A model generated the notes under the pieces. That model was not told the DNA's origin. It did not search any database and saw only the letters and a list, made by a program, of their open reading frames with translations. A stretch of 17,009 nt of DNA from PUPG01 sp031323845 (GTDB taxonomy: Bacteria > Bacteroidota > Bacteroidia > Bacteroidales > UBA7960), in assembly GCA_031323845.1 (NCBI GenBank), contig JAVIYP010000059.1, forward strand, positions 1 through 17,009, in the 5' to 3' direction. The translations under genes and the position numbers were made by a program. Positions 7,375-14,829 of the stretch are shown piece after piece. Each line of letters begins with the position of its first letter. The stretch's first letter is position 1.

Positions 7375-8322
7375 TTACAAAAATCTTATGTTTCTCTGAA
7401 TTTCTGATATCTTATCTATATCCAATTCAAAACAATACTGTATAAATATCTCATGACTGCCGTAGCTTCTTCCCAGTGAACCGAGCGGTGAAGTGGTAAT
7501 GTCGTAGGCGTAGCCGATACTGATCTGGTCCAGGCTGACGCCAAGCATCACCACAAATGCATCTTGCGGTCTATAACTAACGCCTCCCCAGAAACGCTTA
7601 TTGTATGTTACTATGGTATTTATATCTATTTGCATGGATGCGAGATCTGTTTTAAGCAGCACGGAAGGACTTAACTCATAACTTGAGTTGGATGGCCATG
7701 TCAGGTTGTAGCCTCCTGTGGCATAGATATGCCGGCGAAGACCGTACTGGCTTTCGCCTATGGGTCCCCTGGCCTGACGCAGCTGGGCAACCGACAGTCC
7801 CGCCCAGAGTTCATCATCCAGCATATAGAAAGCACCCAGCGAGAAATCAACAAAAATGTGGTTTTCCTGCCCTCCCGTTAAAATCGGATCAGGATCGAGC
7901 GGATTAAGAGAACCAAAATCGATCTGCTTATCCAGAAAACCTATCCGTGCACCAATGCCGAGCCTTCCCATGCTCATATTCATATGGTAAGCATAAGAAA
8001 GATTTACGCCGACGTTGTTTTCCGGACCCAGCTGATCCTGCAGGAAGCCCAGCGCCAGCCCGCCCCTGATCAGGGGTATAGGGGCATCAACATTCATGCT
8101 GTATGTCTCAGGGTTTACCCTGTTGCCCTCAAGGTCACGAAAACCAACCCATTGCTGACGTGCAAGACCTGTTGCACATATGGCATTCCTTAAACCGGCC
8201 AGTCCCGGATTGATGGCCATATTGTTGAACATGTTATGGCTGAACTGCGGCTCTTGCTGCGCCTGTGCCATGCCATAAACCGTCAACAAAATGAACAAAA
8301 GAAAGGTGCGCCTGAGGTGCAT
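7375..8322 (-). CDS. porP: PorP/SprF-family type IX secretion outer-membrane protein
   Basis: This is an outer-membrane beta-barrel protein of the PorP/SprF family, 315 residues long. Family members are associated with type IX secretion or with attachment of secreted fibres at the surface. A signal peptide (MHLRRTFLLFILLTVYGMAQA) is followed by the family's N-terminal hallmark QEPQFSHNMFNNMAINPGLAG. Many short alternating strands and a conserved tail follow (PLGSLGRSYGSHEIFIQYCF). It lies just upstream of gldK on the same strand, as porP does in the P. gingivalis por locus, which supports the porP label over one of the many sprF paralogues of gliding bacteria. A terminator-like hairpin separates it from the preceding arginase-like gene, so a promoter should lie in the 8323-8365 stretch. 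No clear -7 box was found there. Confidence 0.9.
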   Translation of the reverse strand: MHLRRTFLLFILLTVYGMAQAQQEPQFSHNMFNNMAINPGLAGLRNAICATGLARQQWVGFRDLEGNRVNPETYSMNVDAPIPLIRGGLALGFLQDQLGPENNVGVNLSYAYHMNMSMGRLGIGARIGFLDKQIDFGSLNPLDPDPILTGGQENHIFVDFSLGAFYMLDDELWAGLSVAQLRQARGPIGESQYGLRRHIYATGGYNLTWPSNSSYELSPSVLLKTDLASMQIDINTIVTYNKRFWGGVSYRPQDAFVVMLGVSLDQISIGYAYDITTSPLGSLGRSYGSHEIFIQYCFELDIDKISEIQRNIRFL

Positions 8323-8364
8323 TGGGTTTAACGGGTATTTATGTTACTACAATTGTGTAAACGA

Positions 8365-8391
8365 CAAAAACCGGGCATTCGTATATGCCGG
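8365..8391 (-). terminator. Probable terminator between the arginase-like gene and porP
   Basis: On the minus strand CCGGCAT pairs with ATGCCCGG (one bulged C) across a 6-base loop and is followed by five T, about 50 bases after the arginase-like stop codon. This suggests that the topA-arginase unit is separate from the porP-gldN unit. The bulge keeps confidence moderate. Confidence 0.6.
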
Positions 8392-8439
8392 ACGGGCCTG
8401 GCAAGCATCAAAATTACTATTTTTTCACGAGGTCCGGGG

Positions 8440-9627
8440 CTAAACAAACTTTTGATACACCTGCCACCATTTGTCAGGAATTTCATTCTGGCAAGCCTCC
8501 TGGTAGTCTGCGTAAGAGCAGGGGACAAGGATCTGTCTGTCATATTTTTGTCTGAGCTTGGGAGGGCAGGGGACTTCCATCCACCAACGGTCACTCTTTT
8601 TGCTTTTGAAAAAGGTGATCTTGTTCTGAAACTCTTTTATGGACACCACATACCTTATGAAATCATCTGACTCTTTGATGTTTTTATCAGGAAAGTCCTT
8701 TTTGCGATGATAAAACCCGTCAATAAAATACCAGACCATCTGGGCAAGAAGTCGCGAACTTTGTCCGGCATGGTCAAATACGGGATTTAACTCGTAAAAG
8801 CCCACAGAACTCAACTTATTGCTTAGCCCGGCATATCTTACTATCTGGCAGGCCTCTTCACCGTACAATCCCATGGGAGAAGGTGTTGCATGGGCAGGAG
8901 CGTCTGACTGACGTATGGAAGAAAGGTCGAAGCTCAGCAGGTCAGCGTTACGAACAACGGGTTCAACCTCCTCCATGTGGTTTCTTACATATCCGAGCCG
9001 GTAAACATCAAAATAGAGCCTTTCCATCAGCTCTATTGCATCCTGATCAACAAAAAATGTCTGGTATCCAAGGTTGGTGTAGTTAAAAAGGTAATTGGGC
9101 TTGCTTGTCAGAATGCTGCTGAAGAAGTTTTTGCTGGTGACGGCTTCCTTTTTGCTGGTGCCGATGTCAAAGGAAGCATCCACGGAAACGATGTTGATGA
9201 TCTGGCCCAGGGCTTCGTACGCCTGGTAATTGGCCAGGCTAATGTCCTGGCTGCCTCCAATGATGACCGGGATGATGTTCTTTTCCAGCAGATGAACAAT
9301 CGTGGTTTTAACGGCAAAGTAGGTGTCGGCAACGCTGTTCCCGGGCCTTATGTTTCCCAGGTCGGCAACACGCATATCCCATGGACCCTGAAACAAATGA
9401 TAAAAATGTTTTCTGAAATAGTCGGGTCCTTCGGCACAGCCCTGATTGTCAGGGCTGTTGCGGTCTTCTTTAACCCCCACAAGAGCAATGTCGGTATTCT
9501 CCAAATCAGGGAAGCCGGTCTTTTCTTCGTAAACCTTAAGTTTGTTTGCTACAGCAAGAGGGTGGGTTGCCTTACTGTCACAAATGCCTGCCCTGTCGAC
9601 AGCTTCAAAAAAATCTGCAATATCCAT
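8440..9627 (-). CDS. Arginase/formiminoglutamase-fold protein with degenerate metal site
   Basis: This 395-residue protein has the ureohydrolase (arginase, agmatinase, formiminoglutamase) fold. The fold's motif blocks can be aligned, but three of the six manganese ligands are changed. GGDHS reads GGSQD (124-128, Gln127 for His). DAHxD reads DASFD (150-154, Ser152 for His, both Asp kept). SFDxD reads SFDLS (232-236, second Asp lost). The Glu of the EVNP-type block is kept (Glu279 in FYELNP). A normal binuclear Mn hydrolase is therefore doubtful, despite the usual formimidoylglutamase-type annotation. The start is ATG 9627; the TTG at 9639 is less likely. It lies 18 bases after topA and is probably cotranscribed with it. 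The C-terminal 90 residues are rich in aromatic and basic residues and look like a lineage-specific extension. The fold call is firm; the function is unknown. Confidence 0.82.
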   Translation of the reverse strand: MDIADFFEAVDRAGICDSKATHPLAVANKLKVYEEKTGFPDLENTDIALVGVKEDRNSPDNQGCAEGPDYFRKHFYHLFQGPWDMRVADLGNIRPGNSVADTYFAVKTTIVHLLEKNIIPVIIGGSQDISLANYQAYEALGQIINIVSVDASFDIGTSKKEAVTSKNFFSSILTSKPNYLFNYTNLGYQTFFVDQDAIELMERLYFDVYRLGYVRNHMEEVEPVVRNADLLSFDLSSIRQSDAPAHATPSPMGLYGEEACQIVRYAGLSNKLSSVGFYELNPVFDHAGQSSRLLAQMVWYFIDGFYHRKKDFPDKNIKESDDFIRYVVSIKEFQNKITFFKSKKSDRWWMEVPCPPKLRQKYDRQILVPCSYADYQEACQNEIPDKWWQVYQKFV

Positions 9628-9645
9628 AGGTAAAACCAAAAACTG

Positions 9646-11988
9646 TTATGCTTTTTTCCCTGGGGGGGATTTCCTTTTGGTTTTACGTGATTTTCCTTCA
9701 GAAGTTCCGTCTGCGATGATTTTTTTCACCTCTTCAAAGCTGAGCGTTTCCGGATCCGTGTTTTTGGGCAGCTTATAGTTTTTCTTGTCTGCAGAAATAT
9801 ACGGCCCCCATCGGCCTTTTAACACCTGGATAGACGGGTCCTCGTCAAAACTCCTGATGATTTTTTCCCTGTCGCTTGCTTTCTTTTCTTCTATCAGCTC
9901 CACAGCTCTTTCGGTGCTGATAGAAAGAGGGTCTTCCTTGGCGGGAATAGAGAAAAACTTGCCGTCGTGTTTGATGTATGGGCCAAAACGACCGATGCCG
10001 ATGAGCATTTCCTTCCCTTCGTATTCGCCTGCAAACCGGGGCAGTTTAAAGAGATCAAGGGCTTCATCGAGGCTGATGGTGTCAAGGCTTTGGTCTTTAC
10101 GGAGGCTGGTAAACCGGGGCTTATCCTGGTCGTCGGGATCACCGATCTGTATCATGGACCCGAAACGCCCGATTTTGGCATATACATTCCGGCCGCTCTC
10201 CGGGTCTTTGCCCAGCAAGCGTTGCCCGCTGTATTTCTGTGACTTCTGCAGCGTATTTTCTACTTGCCGGTGAAACGGCCAGTAAAACTCATGGATCACC
10301 TTCACCCACTCTTTCCGGCCTTCAGCAATTTCATCAAACTCCCTTTCGACGCGTGCGGTGAAGCGGTAATCCATAATCTCACTAAAGAACTCCATAAGGA
10401 AGCTGTTCACGACCTGACCAATGTCTGTAGGGAAGAGCTTGTTTTTTTCGGCACCCGTCAGCTCCTTTTTTTGTGTCTCGGAAATGGAGTCGTTTTTAAG
10501 CTGAATGATGTGGTAGGGTCGCAAAGTGCCCTCAATGCTTTCTTTTACCACATAAGCTCTTTTTTGTATGGTGCTGATGGTGGGAGCATAGGTGGAGGGC
10601 CGGCCGATACCCAGCTCTTCCAGTTTTTTTACCAGGCTCGCCTCGGCATACCTGGGCAACGGTTTGGTAAAGCGCTCTGTGGCGCTCATCTCCGCAAGAG
10701 GCAACTGTTGTCCCACAGTTACGGGAGGCAGCATGCCCGAGGCGGTTTCTTCATCATCATCATCCGTTGACTCAAAATATACTTTAAGAAAACCGTCAAA
10801 CTTAATGACTTCTCCAGTGGCGATGAATGTTTCTTCTCTGGTGGAGACACCAATGGTGATGTTTGTTTTTTCGAGACGGGCATCACTCATTTGTGAGGCG
10901 AGGGTTCGCTTCCAGATCAGCTCATAAAGCTTTTGTTCGCCCGTGTCTTTTCCGGCCTTTTGTACATGCAGGTCAACAGGCCGTATTGCCTCATGGGCCT
11001 CCTGTGCTCCTTTGCTTTTCGTGCTGTATTTGCGAAGCTTGACATAATCGCTCCCGAAATTGTTTTCTATGATCTCCTTTGCCATGGCCAGCGCTGTATT
11101 TGACAGGTTATAGGAGTCGGTACGCATGTAAGTGATCTTACCCGATTCATAGAGCTTCTGCGCAAGCAACATAGTCCTTGATACTGAAAAGCCAAGTTTC
11201 CTGCTGGCCTCCTGTTGCAGTGTTGATGTGGTAAAAGGAGGCGCCGGCGATTTTTTCAGGGGCTTTGTTTCGATGTCCTCAATGGTAAAAACGGCGCCTT
11301 TACATGCCTCAAGGAAGCGCCTGGCCTCTTCCTTGGTGCTGAATCGCTGAGGTAGTTCAGCTTTCAGATGAACGGTCTGTCCGTTATGGTCAACCACGAA
11401 GTGTGCTGTAATCTTGTAACTGCCTGATGTCTTGAAGGCTTGTATAGCCTTTTCACGCTCTACAATCAGCCTGACCGCCACCGACTGTACCCTGCCGGCT
11501 GAAAGGGCAGGCTTTACCTTTTTCCATAGCAGCGGCGACAGTTCAAAGCCAACCAGCCTGTCAAGCACACGCCGCGCCTGTTGCGCATTGACAAGATTCT
11601 CATCGATACCCCGCGGATGCTCAATCGCATTCAGGATGGCTTTTTTGGTTATTTCATGAAAGACAATGCGTTTGTAACCACTGGGTTTTAAACCGAGACT
11701 CTCCGCCAGATGCCAGGAAATGGCCTCTCCCTCCCTGTCTTCGTCCGTAGCCAGCCAAACAGTCTCGGCCTCACCGGCATGCTTTTTCAACTCTCCGACA
11801 ACGGCTTTTTTGTCGGCCGGAACCTCATATTCCGGATAGAATTGGTCGTCAATGTTCACGCCCAAAGCGTTGTTGGGCAGATCCCGCACATGTCCGTAAC
11901 ACGACTTGACCGTGAAGTCTTTGCCAAGAAAACCTTCAATGGTTTTAGCCTTCGCCGGTGACTCAACAATAACCAGATTTTTTGTCAT
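9646..11988 (-). CDS. topA: DNA topoisomerase I (type IA)
   Basis: TopA relaxes negative supercoils by cutting one DNA strand through a 5'-phosphotyrosine. The 780-residue protein begins with a Toprim domain (VESPAKAKTIEGFLG with Glu9; TDEDREGE with Asp82, Asp84 and Glu86). The catalytic Tyr287 lies in KITYMRTDS, and the type IA signature region QQEASRKLGFSVSRTM precedes it. LEELGIGRPSTYA (457-469) completes the core. Instead of the C-terminal zinc ribbons of E. coli TopA, there are three GRxG repeats (607-610, 666-669, 725-728) and a basic Lys/Arg tail (764-780). The whole protein has only two cysteines, both N-terminal to Tyr287, so no zinc finger is possible. The start ATG 11988 is preceded by a good -7 box. 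It leads an operon with the arginase-like gene. Confidence 0.97.
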   Translation of the reverse strand: MTKNLVIVESPAKAKTIEGFLGKDFTVKSCYGHVRDLPNNALGVNIDDQFYPEYEVPADKKAVVGELKKHAGEAETVWLATDEDREGEAISWHLAESLGLKPSGYKRIVFHEITKKAILNAIEHPRGIDENLVNAQQARRVLDRLVGFELSPLLWKKVKPALSAGRVQSVAVRLIVEREKAIQAFKTSGSYKITAHFVVDHNGQTVHLKAELPQRFSTKEEARRFLEACKGAVFTIEDIETKPLKKSPAPPFTTSTLQQEASRKLGFSVSRTMLLAQKLYESGKITYMRTDSYNLSNTALAMAKEIIENNFGSDYVKLRKYSTKSKGAQEAHEAIRPVDLHVQKAGKDTGEQKLYELIWKRTLASQMSDARLEKTNITIGVSTREETFIATGEVIKFDGFLKVYFESTDDDDEETASGMLPPVTVGQQLPLAEMSATERFTKPLPRYAEASLVKKLEELGIGRPSTYAPTISTIQKRAYVVKESIEGTLRPYHIIQLKNDSISETQKKELTGAEKNKLFPTDIGQVVNSFLMEFFSEIMDYRFTARVEREFDEIAEGRKEWVKVIHEFYWPFHRQVENTLQKSQKYSGQRLLGKDPESGRNVYAKIGRFGSMIQIGDPDDQDKPRFTSLRKDQSLDTISLDEALDLFKLPRFAGEYEGKEMLIGIGRFGPYIKHDGKFFSIPAKEDPLSISTERAVELIEEKKASDREKIIRSFDEDPSIQVLKGRWGPYISADKKNYKLPKNTDPETLSFEEVKKIIADGTSEGKSRKTKRKSPPGKKA

Positions 11989-12007
11989 AGTAAATTCTTT
12001 TGGACGG

Positions 12008-12039
12008 CAAAAGTAATAAAATAATCACAGACACCCAGA
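12008..12039 (-). promoter_or_regulatory. Candidate Bacteroidota-type promoter of topA
   Basis: On the minus strand a perfect -7 box, TACTTTTG (consensus TAnnTTTG), occupies 12015-12008, about 20 bases before the topA start. A near-match to the -33 element (TCTG for TTTG, at 12039-12036) lies exactly 20 bases upstream, within the 19-21 spacing of this promoter class. Transcription would start near 12001. Confidence 0.55.
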
Positions 12040-12040
12040 T

Positions 12041-12059
12041 GTTTATGATCATGATAAAC
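12041..12059. repeat. Dyad upstream of the topA promoter
   Basis: GTTTAT and ATAAAC form 6-base inverted arms around a 7-base centre (GATCATG). The dyad abuts the upstream side of the candidate topA -33 element. It could be an operator in the topA-miaB divergent region, but short AT-rich dyads also arise by chance. Confidence 0.35.
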
Positions 12060-12128
12060 CATACCGGTTGTTTTTAACTCATTAATGGTCAATTAATAAT
12101 AAGCACATTTCCGGCCCGGGAATACAAA

Positions 12129-12148
12129 ATTGCGTATTTTTGCGCAAT
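12129..12148 (+). promoter_or_regulatory. Candidate miaB -7 box inside a palindrome
   Basis: A perfect -7 box TATTTTTG (12135-12142) is flanked exactly by 6-base inverted arms, ATTGCG (12129-12134) and CGCAAT (12143-12148). No good -33 element is seen 19-21 bases upstream. The box lies 44 bases before the miaB start, which suits a promoter with a short leader. The palindrome could be an operator overlapping the promoter. Confidence 0.5.
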
Positions 12149-12152
12149 CATT

Positions 12153-12168
12153 TTAAGGATCACCTTAA
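12153..12168. repeat. Short hairpin in the miaB leader
   Basis: TTAAGG and CCTTAA are perfect 6-base arms around a 4-base loop (ATCA), starting five bases after the promoter palindrome and ending 18 bases before the miaB ATG. It would lie at the 5' end of the transcript if the upstream -7 box is used. It could be an RNA hairpin or a second operator half. Confidence 0.45.
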
Positions 12169-12186
12169 GGCAGGAACAGTTGGGTT

Positions 12187-13518
12187 ATGACAAAGAAGCT
12201 TTATATAGAAACCTATGGATGTCAGATGAATTTTTCTGACAGTGAAATCGTTGCTTCGGTGATGACGACCCGGGATTTTGAACTGGCTATGACTCCTGAG
12301 GAGGCTGATGTGATCTTTATAAACACCTGTTCCATACGCGATCACGCCGAGCAGCGGGTGATCAATCGTTTACGCGAGTTGCAGCATCATCGTAAAAGGC
12401 GTCCGGGCATGTTGATTGGCGTGCTGGGGTGTATGGCAGAGCGCCTGAAGCACCAGCTTCTTGAAGGCGATGATCAGGGGATGCGGGTGGACATGGTGGC
12501 CGGCCCCGATGCTTATCGTCAGCTGCCTCAGCTGCTTAAGGATGCCGGGACTGGGCAGAAAGCCATAAACGTCCTGCTGTCGGCCGATGAAACCTATGCC
12601 GATATCAGCCCGGTGCGTTATGCTGCCGGTGGTGTGTCGGCTTTTATTTCCATAATGCGCGGTTGCGAAAACTTCTGCGCCTATTGTGTGGTGCCTTATA
12701 CCCGGGGGAAGGAGCGAAGCCGTGACCCCGGATCCATACTGTCTGAAGCCAGGCAGCTCGTCCGCGACGGCTATCGCGAGGTCACCCTGCTCGGACAGAA
12801 CGTCAACTCGTACAACTGGCAGCACGATGGTCGCAACGTTACCTTCAGCGACCTTATGGAACAAGTGGCCTCTGTGGATTCGCGCTTGCGCATACGTTTT
12901 GCAACCTCCCATCCTAAAGATTTATCAGACGAACTCCTGCATGTCATGGCACGCTATCCGAATATCTGTAAGGCCATTCACCTGCCTGTACAGTCGGGCA
13001 GTTCTTCGGTGCTGCAGCGCATGAACAGGAAATACGACCGGAAAGATTACCTTGACCGGATAGCTGCCATAAGAAGCATCCTTCCCCGATGTGCTGTATC
13101 AACGGACCTGATTGCCGGCTACTGCGGTGAAACAGAGGATGAACACCAGGAGACCTTGTCGCTGATGGATGCCGTTGGCTTCGACTTTGCCTTTATGTTC
13201 AAATATTCTGAACGACCGGGAACCCTGGCGGCCAAAAAGTATGCGGACGATGTGCCCGAAGAGGTCAAAACACGCCGTTTGACGGAAATCATTGCCAAAC
13301 AACAAGCCTTATCGTTGAAGAGCAACCAGGAAGATGTTGGAACAGTGCTTGAGGTGCTGGTTGAAGGCAGCTCCAAACGGTCGGAAAAACAGGTCATGGG
13401 GCGGGCCGGCAACAACAAGGTCGTGGTGTTCCCCGACAAGGGTTTTCAGCCGGGTGATTATGTACAGGTCAGCATTACTTCATGCACTTCCGCCACCTTG
13501 AAAGGAGAGGCGCTTTGA
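12187..13518 (+). CDS. miaB: tRNA-2-methylthio-N6-dimethylallyladenosine synthase
   Basis: MiaB is a radical-SAM methylthiotransferase that adds a methylthio group to C2 of isopentenyl-adenosine 37 in tRNAs reading codons that begin with U. The 443-residue protein has the three domains of the family. The N-terminal domain carries the second [4Fe-4S] cluster's ligands: Cys12 (ETYGCQMN), Cys48 (NTCSIR) and Cys82 (GVLGCMAE). The radical SAM domain has the CxxxCxxC motif at Cys160, Cys164 and Cys167 (GCENFCAYCVVPYTRG). A C-terminal TRAM domain extends from about residue 375. The NTCSIRDHAEQR block favours MiaB over the related RimO and MtaB. The start ATG 12187 has only a weak AGGA 11 bases upstream. 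The gene diverges from topA and converges on a DUF4402-like gene 33 bases beyond its stop, with no clear terminator in between. Confidence 0.97.
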   Translation: MTKKLYIETYGCQMNFSDSEIVASVMTTRDFELAMTPEEADVIFINTCSIRDHAEQRVINRLRELQHHRKRRPGMLIGVLGCMAERLKHQLLEGDDQGMRVDMVAGPDAYRQLPQLLKDAGTGQKAINVLLSADETYADISPVRYAAGGVSAFISIMRGCENFCAYCVVPYTRGKERSRDPGSILSEARQLVRDGYREVTLLGQNVNSYNWQHDGRNVTFSDLMEQVASVDSRLRIRFATSHPKDLSDELLHVMARYPNICKAIHLPVQSGSSSVLQRMNRKYDRKDYLDRIAAIRSILPRCAVSTDLIAGYCGETEDEHQETLSLMDAVGFDFAFMFKYSERPGTLAAKKYADDVPEEVKTRRLTEIIAKQQALSLKSNQEDVGTVLEVLVEGSSKRSEKQVMGRAGNNKVVVFPDKGFQPGDYVQVSITSCTSATLKGEAL

Positions 13519-13551
13519 GGTACAGACACATTCTTTCAGGGCCGAAAACGC

Positions 13552-14112
13552 TTATTCATACTCTACGGTAACACTTAATGTGCCCCGATACACACCCGGG
13601 CGGATGTCTCCTGTGAACATGGAACCAAAAAAGTAAACGTTTGTTTCCAGCCTGTGGTAACGCGGGTTCATTTTGTCAACCAGCTGGCCTGAACGGCTCA
13701 GTCTGAATTGTGCGGAATTCCCGTTAAAGTTTACAGCTCGTCTCGTATCGGTACCTCCATCATTTATGTAGGCGGCCTGGAGGCGGAGTGGCACGGTGTT
13801 GTTCTCGTCCAGAACGAGGACTTCCGGCGCGTTAAAAGAAACTATAAGATTAATGTTTTCCGCGGCCGCCAGGGTAACTCGTCCTGCAGCCCTGTCGTGT
13901 ATGGGTATCTGGATCCATCCGAAATTCACGGGCAACACACCGGGGTTCAAAAAGCTCACCCCTGTAATGGAAAAATCTTCTTCAATAACGATTTGCAGAC
14001 GCAGGAACTGTGCTTGTGTGTGAACGGGGCCAGTCAGGAGCAACAGGAACAAGGTTGCGGCGTATACCCATTTGCTGAGACGCAGGTGAACGTGTGGGGC
14101 AGCTTGTGTCAT
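13552..14112 (-). CDS. Secreted DUF4402-like beta-sandwich protein (third of three)
   Basis: This 186-residue protein has an N-terminal signal peptide; the hydrophobic core (about 17-27) ends near HTQAQ at residue 35. The mature part is strand-rich and free of cysteine. Its last 60 residues align by eye with the next gene upstream: a GNSAQFRL block, a variable loop, a VYFFGSMF block and the tail GVYRGTLSVTVEYE. The tail resembles chaperone-usher pilins, with Gly at position 14 from the end, hydrophobics at every second position and a penultimate Tyr. DUF4402 is a family of secreted proteins of unknown function. There is no C-terminal T9SS sorting domain, so it is probably exported by Sec only or assembled by another route. 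It lies 95 bases after its neighbour, and that gap holds no recognisable promoter. The family call is made from pattern alone. Confidence 0.75.
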   Translation of the reverse strand: MTQAAPHVHLRLSKWVYAATLFLLLLTGPVHTQAQFLRLQIVIEEDFSITGVSFLNPGVLPVNFGWIQIPIHDRAAGRVTLAAAENINLIVSFNAPEVLVLDENNTVPLRLQAAYINDGGTDTRRAVNFNGNSAQFRLSRSGQLVDKMNPRYHRLETNVYFFGSMFTGDIRPGVYRGTLSVTVEYE

Positions 14113-14207
14113 GATTCTATTCGTTGATGCCGCGTTCCGGATGCGTGCTGTATGATTTGTTTTGGAATGTATGCGGCAGATATTCCTAGCCGGTGGTAGC
14201 GAAATTT

Positions 14208-14828
14208 TTATTGATATGTTGAATATTCCACGTGGACGTCAATGATTCCGGAATAGGGACCTGCATTAACCTCTCCCACGTTAAGTGTACCAAAAATAAA
14301 CAGATAGGCTGTTGCCTGCGGCGGGGTATATCCTGCGTGAGGTGGTGTCGGCGGCGGGCCGGGTGGTCCTCCGGGCCGGCGCCGAATCTGAAAAGTAGCC
14401 GTATTGCCGACTACGGTAACGGCTTCTGCCTTTGCCTGTGCCACAGGAATGTTTTCCTGTCCCCTGTTATAATAAGCCATTACCACATCTACCGGTAAAC
14501 TTCTTACAGGATCGTTTATATAGTCCAGATCACCCTCCAGCACCAGCACATCACCTGAAGGCGGTGTGAGCGTTACGGTGACATCAAGATAAGCAACACC
14601 ATCAATTTGAATGACCACGGTTTCATCGTCACCCAGCAGGATTTGTGCCTCACCGGAACCACTTATTCTCGTACCAAAGTCAAGCTCATCCGGAACATGC
14701 GGTGTCAGTATAAGATCAGCATTGGTGTACAGTCCGAAAGAAACTTTCTGAGCCGAAAGAGGGCTCAGAAACAATGCCGGCAGCATGAACGAAATCAATA
14801 GTACTATGTTGTCACGGAGTCGTTTCAT
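14208..14828 (-). CDS. Secreted DUF4402-like protein with Pro/Gly-rich loop (second of three)
   Basis: This 206-residue protein has a clear signal peptide (MKRLRDNIVLLISFMLPALF... cleaved near LSAQ, residue 27). The mature region contains ELDFGT (48-53), a typical DUF4402 motif, and repeating beta strands (VVIQIDGVAYLDVTVTL). The block GNTATFQI aligns with GNSAQFRL of the next gene, and both are followed by a variable loop. Here the loop is a Pro/Gly-rich insert at about 149-171 (RRRPGGPPGPPPTPP...). The C-terminus has the same GPYSGIIDVHVEY tail plus an extra STYQ. The ATG follows the stop codon of the preceding gene by one base, which implies translational coupling. The PPP motif would normally need elongation factor P. 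It is probably a surface or periplasmic structural protein; the exact role is unknown. Confidence 0.75.
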   Translation of the reverse strand: MKRLRDNIVLLISFMLPALFLSPLSAQKVSFGLYTNADLILTPHVPDELDFGTRISGSGEAQILLGDDETVVIQIDGVAYLDVTVTLTPPSGDVLVLEGDLDYINDPVRSLPVDVVMAYYNRGQENIPVAQAKAEAVTVVGNTATFQIRRRPGGPPGPPPTPPHAGYTPPQATAYLFIFGTLNVGEVNAGPYSGIIDVHVEYSTYQ

Positions 14829-14829
14829 G

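Noticed and set aside
8323..8365. Promoter of porP
   Set aside because: A TTTG at the right distance exists on the minus strand, but the matching -7 position reads TAACATAA, a poor fit to TAnnTTTG.
13519..13551. Terminator between miaB and the convergent DUF4402-like gene
   Set aside because: No stem with a T tract could be formed in the 33-base gap.
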